Shown here one piece after another: positions 37,245 through 45,312 of a DNA stretch of 64,000 nt. Every line of letters starts with the position of its first letter. The first letter of the stretch is position 1. The DNA is taken from NCBI GenBank assembly GCA_918797485.1, contig CAKKNE010000001.1:1116001-1180000 (forward strand), written 5' to 3'. The notes under the pieces were generated by a model that was not told the origin of the DNA, did not search any database, and saw only the letters and a program-made list of their open reading frames with translations. The stretch is from Pelagomonas calceolata. Lineage: Eukaryota; Sar; Pelagophyceae; Pelagomonadales; Pelagomonadaceae. A program made the translations under genes and the position numbers.

Positions 37245-38612
37245 TTAGTGTCCCCCTTCCGGACCCCGTCCGTAGCCTACATAGTCGCAACGCTCAGCCC
37301 AATCCTCCTGTAGAAACTCTATCACATCATTGACGGTGTGGGGCCGAGGGCCCGGAATCCATCTCTTCTGCTGAAAATCATATTCATCTCCCGATAACTT
37401 GCGCTGCCATTCGAAGATTCGTTTCCAATCGTAATAATGGAAACTCCAGCGGTGTATCGTGACTGACAAATAGGGATGCGGCTTAGGAATAGTTTCGTGG
37501 CAACAGGCCTGGCAGAGCTCCCATACGTTTTCGCCGTACTCGCTCTCCAAGCGCTCATAGTGATTGCGATAAAAATCTACGAAGACCGCCCGGCTGGCGT
37601 ATGGCATAGAACGTTTCCCGTCATGCCAACGCCACTTGGTCGGGAAGAGAGCATAGGTCGCCGTCAAAGCAATTTCGCTTTGGTGGCTCATGCCCGACAC
37701 ATTAGCAAAGTACCGCGTGATAGGCTCGGGCGTTTCAAAGTAGCGACAGCAGTCACCGATAAACACGTAGCCGTACCGTTGCCCATCGTGGTCGGTCACC
37801 GGCATCTGCAGCAGAATCGAACCGCCAAAGTGAGGCGACCGCCACGGCTTGTACAAGGTAGCACGATCGTCATCGTCTAGACAGGTAGCGCCCACGAAGA
37901 CGCCAACACACTCGTAACGCTCGAGCGGCACCATTTCGTCAAGATTGACGCTCCGAAAGATACCACCAAAGTCCTGCAAATCGCCGAACTCGAGTTTTTC
38001 CCCATCCTCGTCAACGGCCGGATACTCGTATACGAGGACCTCTCCGGCGCGCTTATCGATCTCGACGATGAAGGGGTAAACGCCGCCTTGGTCTGTAAAC
38101 GTTCGGAGCACGACGCGCGAGTACTTCGGATCAAAGAAGTCCTCGAGGCTCTCCTCATGGTAGCTATCGCAGACCAGCGTTCGCGGGCCGATCTGAGGCG
38201 CCGGGGGATCTTGTCGTTCATCTCGCCAGTTACCATATAGGCGCCGAGGGCGGCCCGGGGGGTCCGAGGTCTCGATCGGGGCCAGGCATAGATACTCCGT
38301 CGCACAGTCGCGGTCTCGCAGGTTCCGTTCTCCGCCCCACCGGTGCGGCATCGCGCCTAGCGTGAGGCGGTGCCGCGCCCGCGTCGCGGCGTCGGGCACC
38401 TTGTGCAAAGTCTTGCTCGCGTGTGACGCGGCCAGTGAAGCATGAAAGCCGAGACAACCAAACAGCACGCCGAGGATGTCCGCGGGCAATTTCTCGATCG
38501 TAGACGTGCCGTGCGCGGCCTCCGCCGCGGCCTGCTGTTGTTGCCGCCTCTGAGCCGCAGCGCGCGCCATTGCTAACGCCCGCGCCCGTGCGCGGCGACC
38601 GGCTTTGGCCAT
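37245..38612 (-). CDS. F-box-like protein with unknown C-terminal domain
   Basis: 455 residues. A basic Ala/Gln-rich N-terminus is followed at about 40-75 by an F-box-like segment (IEKLPADILGVLFGCLGFHASLAASHASKTLH). The rest is a folded, aromatic-rich domain I do not recognise: SYHEESLEDFFDPKYSRVVL, YGYVFIGDCCRYFETPEPI, LSVTIHRWSFHYYDWKRIFE, ending in HTVNDVIEFLQEDWAE. It has lower GC and more balanced codon use than its neighbours. Probably an SCF substrate receptor, by analogy only. Its promoter holds CTAG dyad J. Confidence 0.6.
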   Translation of the reverse strand: MAKAGRRARARALAMARAAAQRRQQQQAAAEAAHGTSTIEKLPADILGVLFGCLGFHASLAASHASKTLHKVPDAATRARHRLTLGAMPHRWGGERNLRDRDCATEYLCLAPIETSDPPGRPRRLYGNWRDERQDPPAPQIGPRTLVCDSYHEESLEDFFDPKYSRVVLRTFTDQGGVYPFIVEIDKRAGEVLVYEYPAVDEDGEKLEFGDLQDFGGIFRSVNLDEMVPLERYECVGVFVGATCLDDDDRATLYKPWRSPHFGGSILLQMPVTDHDGQRYGYVFIGDCCRYFETPEPITRYFANVSGMSHQSEIALTATYALFPTKWRWHDGKRSMPYASRAVFVDFYRNHYERLESEYGENVWELCQACCHETIPKPHPYLSVTIHRWSFHYYDWKRIFEWQRKLSGDEYDFQQKRWIPGPRPHTVNDVIEFLQEDWAERCDYVGYGRGPEGGH

Positions 38613-38761
38613 TTCAATTCAGATGTCTTCTAAATCTGTATCGCTTGTTGGCGGGCGCTCTCCTTACAGTAAACGCGATAACTTGGCCCGCTCTTCCGCG
38701 TGATTGAATTCTCCTCGAGCCGCGTGATCCGGCTCCAAAAAGCTCAGTCTAAAAATCGATG

Positions 38762-38784
38762 CCTAGCGGCCTGTAAGACACTCA
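38762..38784. promoter_or_regulatory. CTAG dyad element, site J (inverted)
   Basis: 20 of 23 positions match the inverted consensus. It lies 150 bp upstream of the F-box-like gene and overlaps the stop codon of the upstream RING gene. Confidence 0.5.
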
Positions 38785-39546
38785 CATTACTCGACAACGC
38801 CCCGCCTCCTCCTCGGCCGCCATCGCATCATGTAGCTCGACGGCCGGCTCGACGGCCGCCGCTGGCTCGACAGCGCGCGCCGCCCGCGCGACCCTCGCCT
38901 GCCGCTCCCGCCTCTGCCGCTCGCCGGCCTCCCGGAGCGCGGCGCGTCGACGCTCCCGCCCCTGCCGCGCGCGGATCTGCCGGACGATGTCGACGCCCCA
39001 AGACTCCGGCGCGTCGCCGTGCGGCACGCGCGCGACGTCCTCGGGTATGACACGCCAGCGCGTGTAGGTGCCACACCGTACGTGGCACGCCCACGGCGTG
39101 TGCCCGAACGCCTCCGGGCCATCCGTCTGGTAGCGCCACATCGGGTGCGGGATGCGCTGGACGCCGCCGCAGCCCTGGCACTCGTACCGCAGCGCGATCT
39201 GGTTGCCGAGCCAGCACGCGTCGCAGATCGCGACTGAGCCTCCGTCGGGCGCACGGCCGCGGGCGACCAGTACCCTCGGCTCCTGCATGCAAATGCTGCA
39301 CCGGCCGGTCCCGTCGTGGGCCACGACCTCCTCGTCTTCCACCGAGATCCACGCCCGACACCGCGGGCAGCGCGCGACGCCGCCGCCGTGCTCGCAGTTC
39401 ATCCTTAGACATTCGAGGCAAAACCGCGTCGTCGACTCGGTCGTGGTCGCGTTGTCGCAGCACGGCAGCGCGGCGAGCGGCGTCTCCTCGAGGCAGATAG
39501 CGCACGTTCCCTCACCAGCGGCCGACGCGGCGACAGCTTCCGCCAT
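38782..39546 (-). CDS. RING-type zinc finger protein
   Basis: 254 residues. The RING is at 15-64: CAICLEETPLAALPCCDN...RFCLECLRMNCEHG then CPRCRAW, a C3HC4-like set with an irregular middle. A second Cys cluster follows (CSICMQEPRVLVARG, ICDACWLGNQ, CQGCGGVQRI, CHVRCGTYTRW). The C-terminal half is an Arg/Glu helix (RRAALREAGERQRRERQ). The likely role is E3 ubiquitin ligase, but a two-finger structural role cannot be excluded. It ends RCRVM. Confidence 0.75.
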   Translation of the reverse strand: MAEAVAASAAGEGTCAICLEETPLAALPCCDNATTTESTTRFCLECLRMNCEHGGGVARCPRCRAWISVEDEEVVAHDGTGRCSICMQEPRVLVARGRAPDGGSVAICDACWLGNQIALRYECQGCGGVQRIPHPMWRYQTDGPEAFGHTPWACHVRCGTYTRWRVIPEDVARVPHGDAPESWGVDIVRQIRARQGRERRRAALREAGERQRRERQARVARAARAVEPAAAVEPAVELHDAMAAEEEAGRCRVM

Positions 39547-39776
39547 GGTCTGAAGCGCTGGGCGGCGTAGGACGCTCTGAGCCCACAGCGCAGAGAGAGG
39601 AGAGAGGCTGGCGCTCCGGCGCGAATCTGAGCGCCCTGGGCTGTCCGATTTGAGCTTCTCGCAGCGCTGATTGCGTGGCTTGACCGCTGATTAGCGCAGC
39701 GCGGCGCCAGAGCCTGCTGAAGCCAAGCAGAGCGCTGATGCTCTCGCACACAAAATCGCTACCCCGTGCCGCAGCG

Positions 39777-40622
39777 ATGATAATGAGGGTGTGTCTGCTT
39801 ATAATTCATGCAAACAGCTTGCGAGAAAGCCCTGCACCGCATCCACGCGCCCCGCGCCGCGCCGTCCTCGGCGGCATCCTCACTGCACCGCAATGGGCAA
39901 GAGCACAGTCGCCCTACGACGCAGCGTTCGCCGCGTCGACGAAGCTCGATGCCGACGCATTCTACGCGGCGCACCCCTACCGGTCCGCGGGCGACGTACT
40001 AGCTTACATCGAAAAGTGCGCCGCGCCCGGCGACGCCAGCGCCGTCTTGCAAGCCTTCGAGTACTTCGGTAAGAAGTACCCGATGTACTCGATCGGCGCG
40101 ACGAAGGGCAAGATCCTGGACAGTGCCGTCGCGACGGCCAGGCCGCGGCGCATCGTGGAAGTGGGGAGTTTTCTCGGGTATTCGGCGGTGCGCATGGCGG
40201 CGAAATTACCGGGAGACGGTATGTTAGCTTGCGTCGAGGGGAATCCGGAATTCGCGCGGACGGCCGAGGGCGTCGTGGCGCGCGCCGGGTTGTCGGACCG
40301 CGTGCGGTTCTTCGTCGGGCTGGCGGCGGACGAGATCCCGGGCGTGGCCAAGACTCTCGGACGGGCGGACCTCGTCTTCCTCGACCACTGCAAGGAGTGC
40401 TACGCGCCGGATCTGGAGCGCATGGAGGCGGCGGGCCTCGTGGCGAAGGGCACGGTGGTCGTCGCCGACAACGTCGTCTTCCCGGGCGCGCCGGGCTACC
40501 TCGACAAGGTCGCAGCGCCGGCCTACGCCACAGTCCTAAAATCGGCGCCCTACGAGGCCGTCGGCTGGGAGACGCGGTGGAAGGAGGTCGACGACGCGAT
40601 GAGTATTTCTACTAGGCTGTAA
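39777..40622 (+). CDS. COMT-like O-methyltransferase with Tat-like leader
   Basis: 281 residues. The core follows catechol O-methyltransferase: YFGKKYPMYSIGATKGKILD, VEVGSFLGYSAVRMA (SAM motif I), FLDHCKECYAPDLERMEAAG (metal Asp) and VVADNVVFPGAPGYLDKV (metal Asp-Asn). These use Mg2+ and SAM to methylate catechols. The N-terminus has a hydrophobic stretch (MRVCLLIIHANS) then APRRAVLGGILTAPQWARA, a twin-arginine start with a hydrophobic core and ARA cleavage site, as in thylakoid-lumen proteins. Location in the thylakoid lumen is therefore an inference. An upstream ATG at 39738 is possible but less signal-like. Confidence 0.8.
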   Translation: MIMRVCLLIIHANSLRESPAPHPRAPRRAVLGGILTAPQWARAQSPYDAAFAASTKLDADAFYAAHPYRSAGDVLAYIEKCAAPGDASAVLQAFEYFGKKYPMYSIGATKGKILDSAVATARPRRIVEVGSFLGYSAVRMAAKLPGDGMLACVEGNPEFARTAEGVVARAGLSDRVRFFVGLAADEIPGVAKTLGRADLVFLDHCKECYAPDLERMEAAGLVAKGTVVVADNVVFPGAPGYLDKVAAPAYATVLKSAPYEAVGWETRWKEVDDAMSISTRL

Positions 40623-40654
40623 CTTTGTGTGTCGATTACTCTGAGGTGTCACAT

Positions 40655-41473
40655 CTAGTTGAGCGCCTTGTAGGCGAGGCCCGCCGAGATCGCGGCCCAG
40701 ACGAGCGGACCGGCCTTGGGGACGTTGAGGTCATCGGCCTCCATGAGGGCGAATTTGGCCCCGGTCGCTGCGTACATGGCCATCGCGTAAGCGAACGCTT
40801 CGCTCTGGGACTTGTCCTTGAGCAGCGCCGCGAGGTACGTGCCCACGCTCAGGAACTGAGCACCAAGCATCCCGATCATCGCCTTGCCGAGCTTCGAGAC
40901 GCCCTTCATCTCGTACATGTCCACGGCGCTGTCGGGCGCGAGGAAGAACTGCGCGCCGTTGATGAGGCAGATCGCCGTGATGACCCACTTCGAGAGCGAG
41001 CCGTCGAGCGTCTTGTAGCCGACCGCACCCATGATGGCCATCCAGATGGCGTCGGGCATCTTGGGGGCCTTGTGGAACTCCCACGTCGGCTGCGAGAGAA
41101 GGACGAAGGCGAGCGAGTGGTACGCCATCCTGCGCGCAAATCAACCAGTGTGTCGGGTGACGCCGCGACAATTTGATTTATGCACTGGATCGCGCTGGCC
41201 GTGGACATTATCAGTGTCCATGTTCAGCGCGGCCGCGAAGACGAGCTGCCCGAGGGCACCGGCGCGCATGAGTGTTTTGCCCGAATCGCCAATATTCTTG
41301 CAGCCATATTTCTCTAGGTTGGCCTTCGGGTCGAACGCGCCATAGACGCCCGACGCCGCGATGATGCCCTTGCCGATCTGGATGGGGTCCATCTCGCCGC
41401 CGCGGACGGCAAGCGCACGCTGCGGGCGCTTGAGCGCCGCGGCCGAGGCGAAGACGAGCAGGAGCTTGTACAT
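40655..41473 (-). CDS. Paralog A of unrecognised hydrophobic secreted/plastid family, 2 exons
   Basis: Exons (5' to 3') 41473-41196 and 41129-40655, 250 residues. Signal peptide MYKLLLVFASAAALKRPQRA with the conserved ALAVRGGE that follows in all five paralogs. Several hydrophobic helices suggest a multi-pass membrane protein. The two halves look duplicated: FDPKANLEKYGCKN with its following helix pair, and LAPDSAVDMYEMKG with its following pair. Highly conserved blocks: AIMGAVGYKTLDGSLSKWV, DKSQSEAFAYAM, LAYKALN. No known family. It faces paralog B across a 550-bp divergent spacer. A leader acceptor GCGCAG|G lies just before the ATG. Confidence 0.75.
41130..41195 (-). repeat. Introner-like intron of paralog A (66 bp, GC-AG)
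   Basis: CA|GCGCGATCC to GCGCGCAG|GATGGCG restores NVHGQMAYHS. It contains CAGTGCATAAATCAAATTG at the 5' side and ACACTGGTTGATTTGCGCGC at the 3' side, which are imperfect inverted repeats of each other. Paralogs B and C lack an intron here. Confidence 0.85.
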
Positions 41474-42025
41474 TGTGTGTATACCTGCGCGGGGCGTTGC
41501 CGGCTGAGCTTTGGCGCCCGATGCGAGCGTGCGGAGGTCGATCCATATACGGCCGAGGGCATGCGCAGACTTTCTGTCCACAGTGGGGCAGCCGGGCAGC
41601 CGAAAATCGGTGCCGCACGCACGGCCGACGCGCGCGGGTGACGCACGGCTAGCAGCACTATCAACGATGCCGCGCCGTACCTTCTGGCAGCGCGTGATGC
41701 GGTGTGGACGCGGTGCTGGACTCGGATCTGCGAGACTGTCTGTTAATAAAATGAGAGCCCGTGCCCTAGTAGGCTACGGATGCGCGATTTTACGCGTCCT
41801 GTGGACTGCAGCACATCTCGGTACGGTTCGCGGACGGGTTGGCAGGCCTATTAAGATGCCCACTCGCGCTTTTCCAGCGCGAGGCCTCGCAACAGAACAA
41901 CCAAGATCGCCGCCGCGCGCACACGCCCGCGTCCGCAGATACGCGCCGCTGGCGCATCGCAGCAGCTGCTGCGCGCCTCCTTGAGGCTGCCCCGTTGACT
42001 TGTTGCATCCGCAGGCACTCACACA
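41474..42025. other. Divergent spacer of paralogs A and B
   Basis: 552 bp. Both ends show an acceptor-like CGCAG|G 11 bp before the ATG, implying 5'-UTR introns that occupy part of this spacer. No further gene seen. Confidence 0.45.
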
Positions 42026-42931
42026 ATGTACAAGCTCCTGCTCGTCCTCGCTTCGGCCCAGGCGCTCAAGCGCCCGCAGCGCGCGCTGGCCGTGCGCGGT
42101 GGTGAGGTCGACCCCATCACGATTGGCAAGGGCATCGTCGCGGCGTCGGGCATCTACGGCGCGTTCGATCCCGCGGCAAACGCCGGTCTGTACGGGATCA
42201 AGGCGGAGGACAAGGGCAACGCCATGATGCGTTTGATGGGCTGGTCGCAGATCCTCTTCGCGGCCGCGCTCAACCTCGACATGGACAGCGTGGTTCGGCG
42301 TCGCTCTGGGTGCCTTCTTCCTGCGTCGTCTCGGCGCCGTCGCGGCGATGGCGTCACGCGCTGCACGCCGTCGCCGCGATTGCGTCGACGGCGTCGCGGC
42401 GATGGCGTCATGTCGTATGCCATATCACCATTCTATCGCATAGGCGTCCACGGCCAAATGGCTTACCACTCGATCGCGTTCCTCCTCGTCGCGCAGCCGT
42501 CCTTCGAGAAGTTCCAGTGCCCGAAGGCGCCCGACGCCGTCTGGATGGCGATCTGTGCGGCTGTTGGCTACAAGACCCTCGACGGGTCTCTCAACAAATG
42601 GGTCCCGACGGCCATCTGGCTCGCGAACGGCGCGCAGTTCTTCCTCGCTCCCCAGAGTGCGATCGACCTCTACGAGATGAAGGGCACGAACCGGTTGTGC
42701 AAGGCGATGACGAGCATGATGGGCGGACAGATGCTTTGCGTGGGGACGTACCTCGCGGCGCTCGTCATGGACAAGAGCCAGTCGGAGGCGTTCGCCTACG
42801 CCATGGCCGTCAATGGTTTGGCCGCGGTCAAGTTCGCTCTGCAGGACGCTGATGACCTCAAGGCCCCGAAGAGCGGCCCGCTCGCGTGGGCCGCCCTGTC
42901 GGCGGGCCTCGCCTACAAGGCGCTCAACTAG
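42026..42931 (+). CDS. Paralog B of unrecognised hydrophobic family, 2 exons
   Basis: Exons 42026-42287 and 42444-42931, 249 residues after splicing. It is very close to paralog C and clearly related to A: MYKLLLVLASAQALKRPQRA, ALAVRGGEVDPITIGKGIVA, YGAFDPAANAGLYG, AICAAVGYKTLDGSLNKWV, DLYEMKGTNRLCKAM, DKSQSEAFAYAMAV, LAYKALN. An unspliced reading is open through the intron and would insert 52 Arg/Ser-rich residues absent from every paralog. The signal peptide and hydrophobic helices point to a membrane protein of the secretory or plastid system. Confidence 0.78.
   Translation: MYKLLLVLASAQALKRPQRALAVRGGEVDPITIGKGIVAASGIYGAFDPAANAGLYGIKAEDKGNAMMRLMGWSQILFAAALNLDMDSVVRRRSGCLLPASSRRRRGDGVTRCTPSPRLRRRRRGDGVMSYAISPFYRIGVHGQMAYHSIAFLLVAQPSFEKFQCPKAPDAVWMAICAAVGYKTLDGSLNKWVPTAIWLANGAQFFLAPQSAIDLYEMKGTNRLCKAMTSMMGGQMLCVGTYLAALVMDKSQSEAFAYAMAVNGLAAVKFALQDADDLKAPKSGPLAWAALSAGLAYKALN
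42288..42443 (+). repeat. Introner-like intron of paralog B (156 bp, GC-AG, no in-frame stop)
   Basis: GACA|GCGTGG to CGCATAG|GCGTCC restores MDSVHGQMAYHS; GCGT occurs at both junctions. The body repeats GTCGCGGCGATGGCGTCA-type units. It sits five codons upstream of the intron of paralog A, so the two were gained separately. Confidence 0.8.
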
Positions 42932-43267
42932 ACTCGTACTAGAAAGTGACTAGATTCACACAAGTAGATAGACTTCGCGGGAGGGGAGGTTTCTAGCGCC
43001 TCTCTCACAAGCTAACTCCCAAAAACAGAACCAAGATCGCCGCCGCGCTGCACGCGCCCCGCGTCCGCCAACGCCGCGTGCTGATGCGCGCGGCACCATC
43101 GAGGCTCTGCAAAAATGCCGGACGCCCGCGCGCGCGCGCGTCGGCCGTGCGTGCTGCGCATCGTTCCGGCTGCCCCACTGTCTGGATGCAAAGAATGTGG
43201 TCGCGGAGGCGAGGCGAGAGCCTGCACGCCATCGCCGCGACGCGACGTGACCCGCAGGTCAATAATC
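42932..43267. other. Spacer with leader intron remnant
   Basis: 336 bp. It ends CACGCCATCGCCGCGACG...GACCCGCAG|GTCAATAATC before the ATG of paralog C, matching the leader of paralog D, so a 5'-UTR introner is likely. Confidence 0.5.
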
Positions 43268-44017
43268 ATGTACAAACTCCTTCTTGTTCTCGCTTCGGCC
43301 CAGGCGCTCAAGCGCCCGCAGCGCGCGCTGGCCGTGCGTGGCGGCGAGATCGACCCCATCACGGTCGGCAAGGGCGTCGTGCTCGCCTCGGGTCTCTATG
43401 GCGCGTTCGACCCGAAGGGGAATCTCGACAAGTACGGTATTAAGGCCGAGGCCAAGGGCCAGGCGGCGGGGCGCTGCACGGCCTGGATGCAGATCATGTT
43501 CGCGGCCGCGCTCAACCTCGACCCGGAGTCCGTGCACGCGCAAATGATGTACCATATGCTCGCGGTGATGGTCATCACAGAACCTATGTCTGAGGTTTTC
43601 GGGGCCCCGAAGGCTCCGAGCGTCATCTGGATGGCTATTCTGGGCGCGGTCGGGTACAAGACCCTCGACGGGTCCCTCAACAAATGGGTCGCCACGGCCA
43701 TCTTCCTCGCAAACGGTGCGCAGGCCTTCCTCGCGCCTGATTCCATCTGCGACATGTATGGAATTAAGGGCGCCAACAAGATTGTCAAGGCGATGTTCAG
43801 TCTCATGGGCGGCCAGATGCTCTGCACCGGCACCTACCTCGGGGCGCTTCTCATGGACAAGAGCCAGTCGGAGGCGTTCGCCTACGCCATGGCCGTCAAC
43901 GGCGCCGCCGCCGCGAAATACGCCCTCACGGACGCGGACGACCTCAACGCCCCGAAGACCGGTGCGCTCGCCTGGGCCGCTATCTCGGCGGGCCTCGCCT
44001 ACAAGGCGCTCAACTAG
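43268..44017 (+). CDS. Paralog C of unrecognised hydrophobic family, intronless
   Basis: 249 residues from MYKLLLVLASAQALK; an upstream in-frame extension to 43115 is leader/introner sequence and is rejected. Internal duplication is clearest here: AFDPKGNLDKYGIKAEAKGQ and FLAPDSICDMYGIKGANKI, each followed by a hydrophobic helix pair. Other blocks: MAILGAVGYKTLDGSLNKWV, GGQMLCTGTYLGALLMDKS, EAFAYAMAVNGAAAAKYAL. This intact copy shows the ancestral coding sequence without the introns of A and B (LNLDPESVHAQMMYH runs through both sites). Function unknown. Confidence 0.8.
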   Translation: MYKLLLVLASAQALKRPQRALAVRGGEIDPITVGKGVVLASGLYGAFDPKGNLDKYGIKAEAKGQAAGRCTAWMQIMFAAALNLDPESVHAQMMYHMLAVMVITEPMSEVFGAPKAPSVIWMAILGAVGYKTLDGSLNKWVATAIFLANGAQAFLAPDSICDMYGIKGANKIVKAMFSLMGGQMLCTGTYLGALLMDKSQSEAFAYAMAVNGAAAAKYALTDADDLNAPKTGALAWAAISAGLAYKALN

Positions 44018-44105
44018 ACCCGTACTAGTAGAAGTAACTTAACTAACAAGTAGTTGACTTGTGGGCGGGGGAAGTGCCGCCGCGGCGGCGACTCGGGAAA
44101 GGAGC

Positions 44106-44873
44106 TCACTTGAGGCAGGCGTACGCGATGCCGGCGGAGATCACCGCCCACACGCCCGGGCCCGCCTTCGGGACCTTGAGGTCGTCGGCCTCGGTGATGC
44201 AAAACTTCGCAGCCAGGGCGGCGCCGACGGCCCACGAGATCCCAAAGGCCTCGGCCTGCGACTTGCCCTTTGTGAGGGCGATGAGGTAGGCGGCGCCCAT
44301 GAGCATCGACTGGCCGGAAACGCCCATCATCGCCTTGCCGAGCGCCGACTGCTTGTTGCAGCCGTACATCTCGAGGCACTGGTCCCGCATGAAGTGCTGC
44401 TGAATGCCGTTCAAGGTCCACACGGCGACGAGGGGCCAGGGCGAGAGGTCGTCCCGCAGTGTCTTGTAGCCGAGCGCCGCACAGATAGCTGTCCACACGT
44501 ACGTCGACGCCTTCGGGCCGCCCATGACGTCGCTCACGCGCGACTGCGCGAGGAGGGTCCACGCGGCGATGTAGCCCGAGAGGCCCACGGCCTTCTCCGC
44601 GTCGGCGGCGTAGATCGCCGCGAGCGCGACCTGCCAGCCGCCGGCCCAGGCCATCATGTTCACGGCCGAGGCGTCGGGCTTGGAGACGCCGTACTTGTCG
44701 AGGTTGCCGGCGGGGTCGATGACGGTGTAGGCGCCCGCGACGCCCATGAGGCCCGTGCCGACCTGGATCGCCGTGTCAGCGTTGAGACCGAGCTCGCCGC
44801 CGCGCACCGATAGCGCGCGCTGCGGGCGCTTGAGCGCAGCCGCCGAGGCGAGGACGAGGAGGACCTTGTACAT
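44106..44873 (-). CDS. Paralog D of unrecognised hydrophobic family
   Basis: 255 residues, intronless. With E it forms a second subfamily: MYKVLLVLASAAALKRPQRA, SVRGGELGLNADTAIQVGTG, VIDPAGNLDKYGVSKPDASA, FMRDQCLEMYGCNKQSALGK, YLIALTKGKSQAEAFGISWA. It keeps the same half-repeat design (NLDKYG and CLEMYG). Its leader, GACCCGCAG|GTCAATAATC then ATG, is identical to that of paralog C over the last 20 or so bases although the genes are on opposite strands, suggesting an inverted duplication or gene conversion. Confidence 0.8.
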   Translation of the reverse strand: MYKVLLVLASAAALKRPQRALSVRGGELGLNADTAIQVGTGLMGVAGAYTVIDPAGNLDKYGVSKPDASAVNMMAWAGGWQVALAAIYAADAEKAVGLSGYIAAWTLLAQSRVSDVMGGPKASTYVWTAICAALGYKTLRDDLSPWPLVAVWTLNGIQQHFMRDQCLEMYGCNKQSALGKAMMGVSGQSMLMGAAYLIALTKGKSQAEAFGISWAVGAALAAKFCITEADDLKVPKAGPGVWAVISAGIAYACLK

Positions 44874-45312
44874 GATTATTGACCTGCGGGTCACATCGCG
44901 TCACGGTCATGGCGCGGATTGCGGATCACATCGCGGCGATGGCGTGGAGGCATCTGTTTAGCCGCCAGCTGCCATCAGCGCTCAGGGGGCAGCTGTTTAG
45001 CCGCCAGCTGCCAGAGCACCCAGAGCAAAATCAATCGACCAGGGAGACAGGTCAGAAGTGACGCATGCGAGCGCAGGGGCAGCTTTTCGGAGACGACGCG
45101 GGGCACGCGCGCCGAGTCTGTGAGATTCTGCCCGGCGGAGACCGCGAGATCGGGCGGGGTTTACGAGCGCGAGACCATGTGTCTACGCATCCAAAAAATA
45201 CGTAGTTAGATTCACAAGCGGATGGACTTGTGGGCGAGATAGACTTGTGGGCGGGGGAAAGTGCCAAGTCGCGTCGGGACTTGCCATCTAGACTTGCCAG
45301 TGGGAGAACGGC
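44874..45312. other. Spacer between paralogs D and E with a 21-bp direct repeat
   Basis: 439 bp. CTGTTTAGCC followed by GCCAGCTGCCA occurs at 44954-44974 and 44993-45013. Introner-like CGCGGCGATGGCGTGG lies at 44931. GACTTGTGGGCG occurs twice near 45225-45255 and again downstream of paralog C, as a shared 3' flank. Confidence 0.5.

Noticed and set aside
43115-43267. N-terminal extension of paralog C
   Set aside because: The extra residues are encoded by introner-like leader sequence ending in a splice acceptor; the other paralogs start at MYK.
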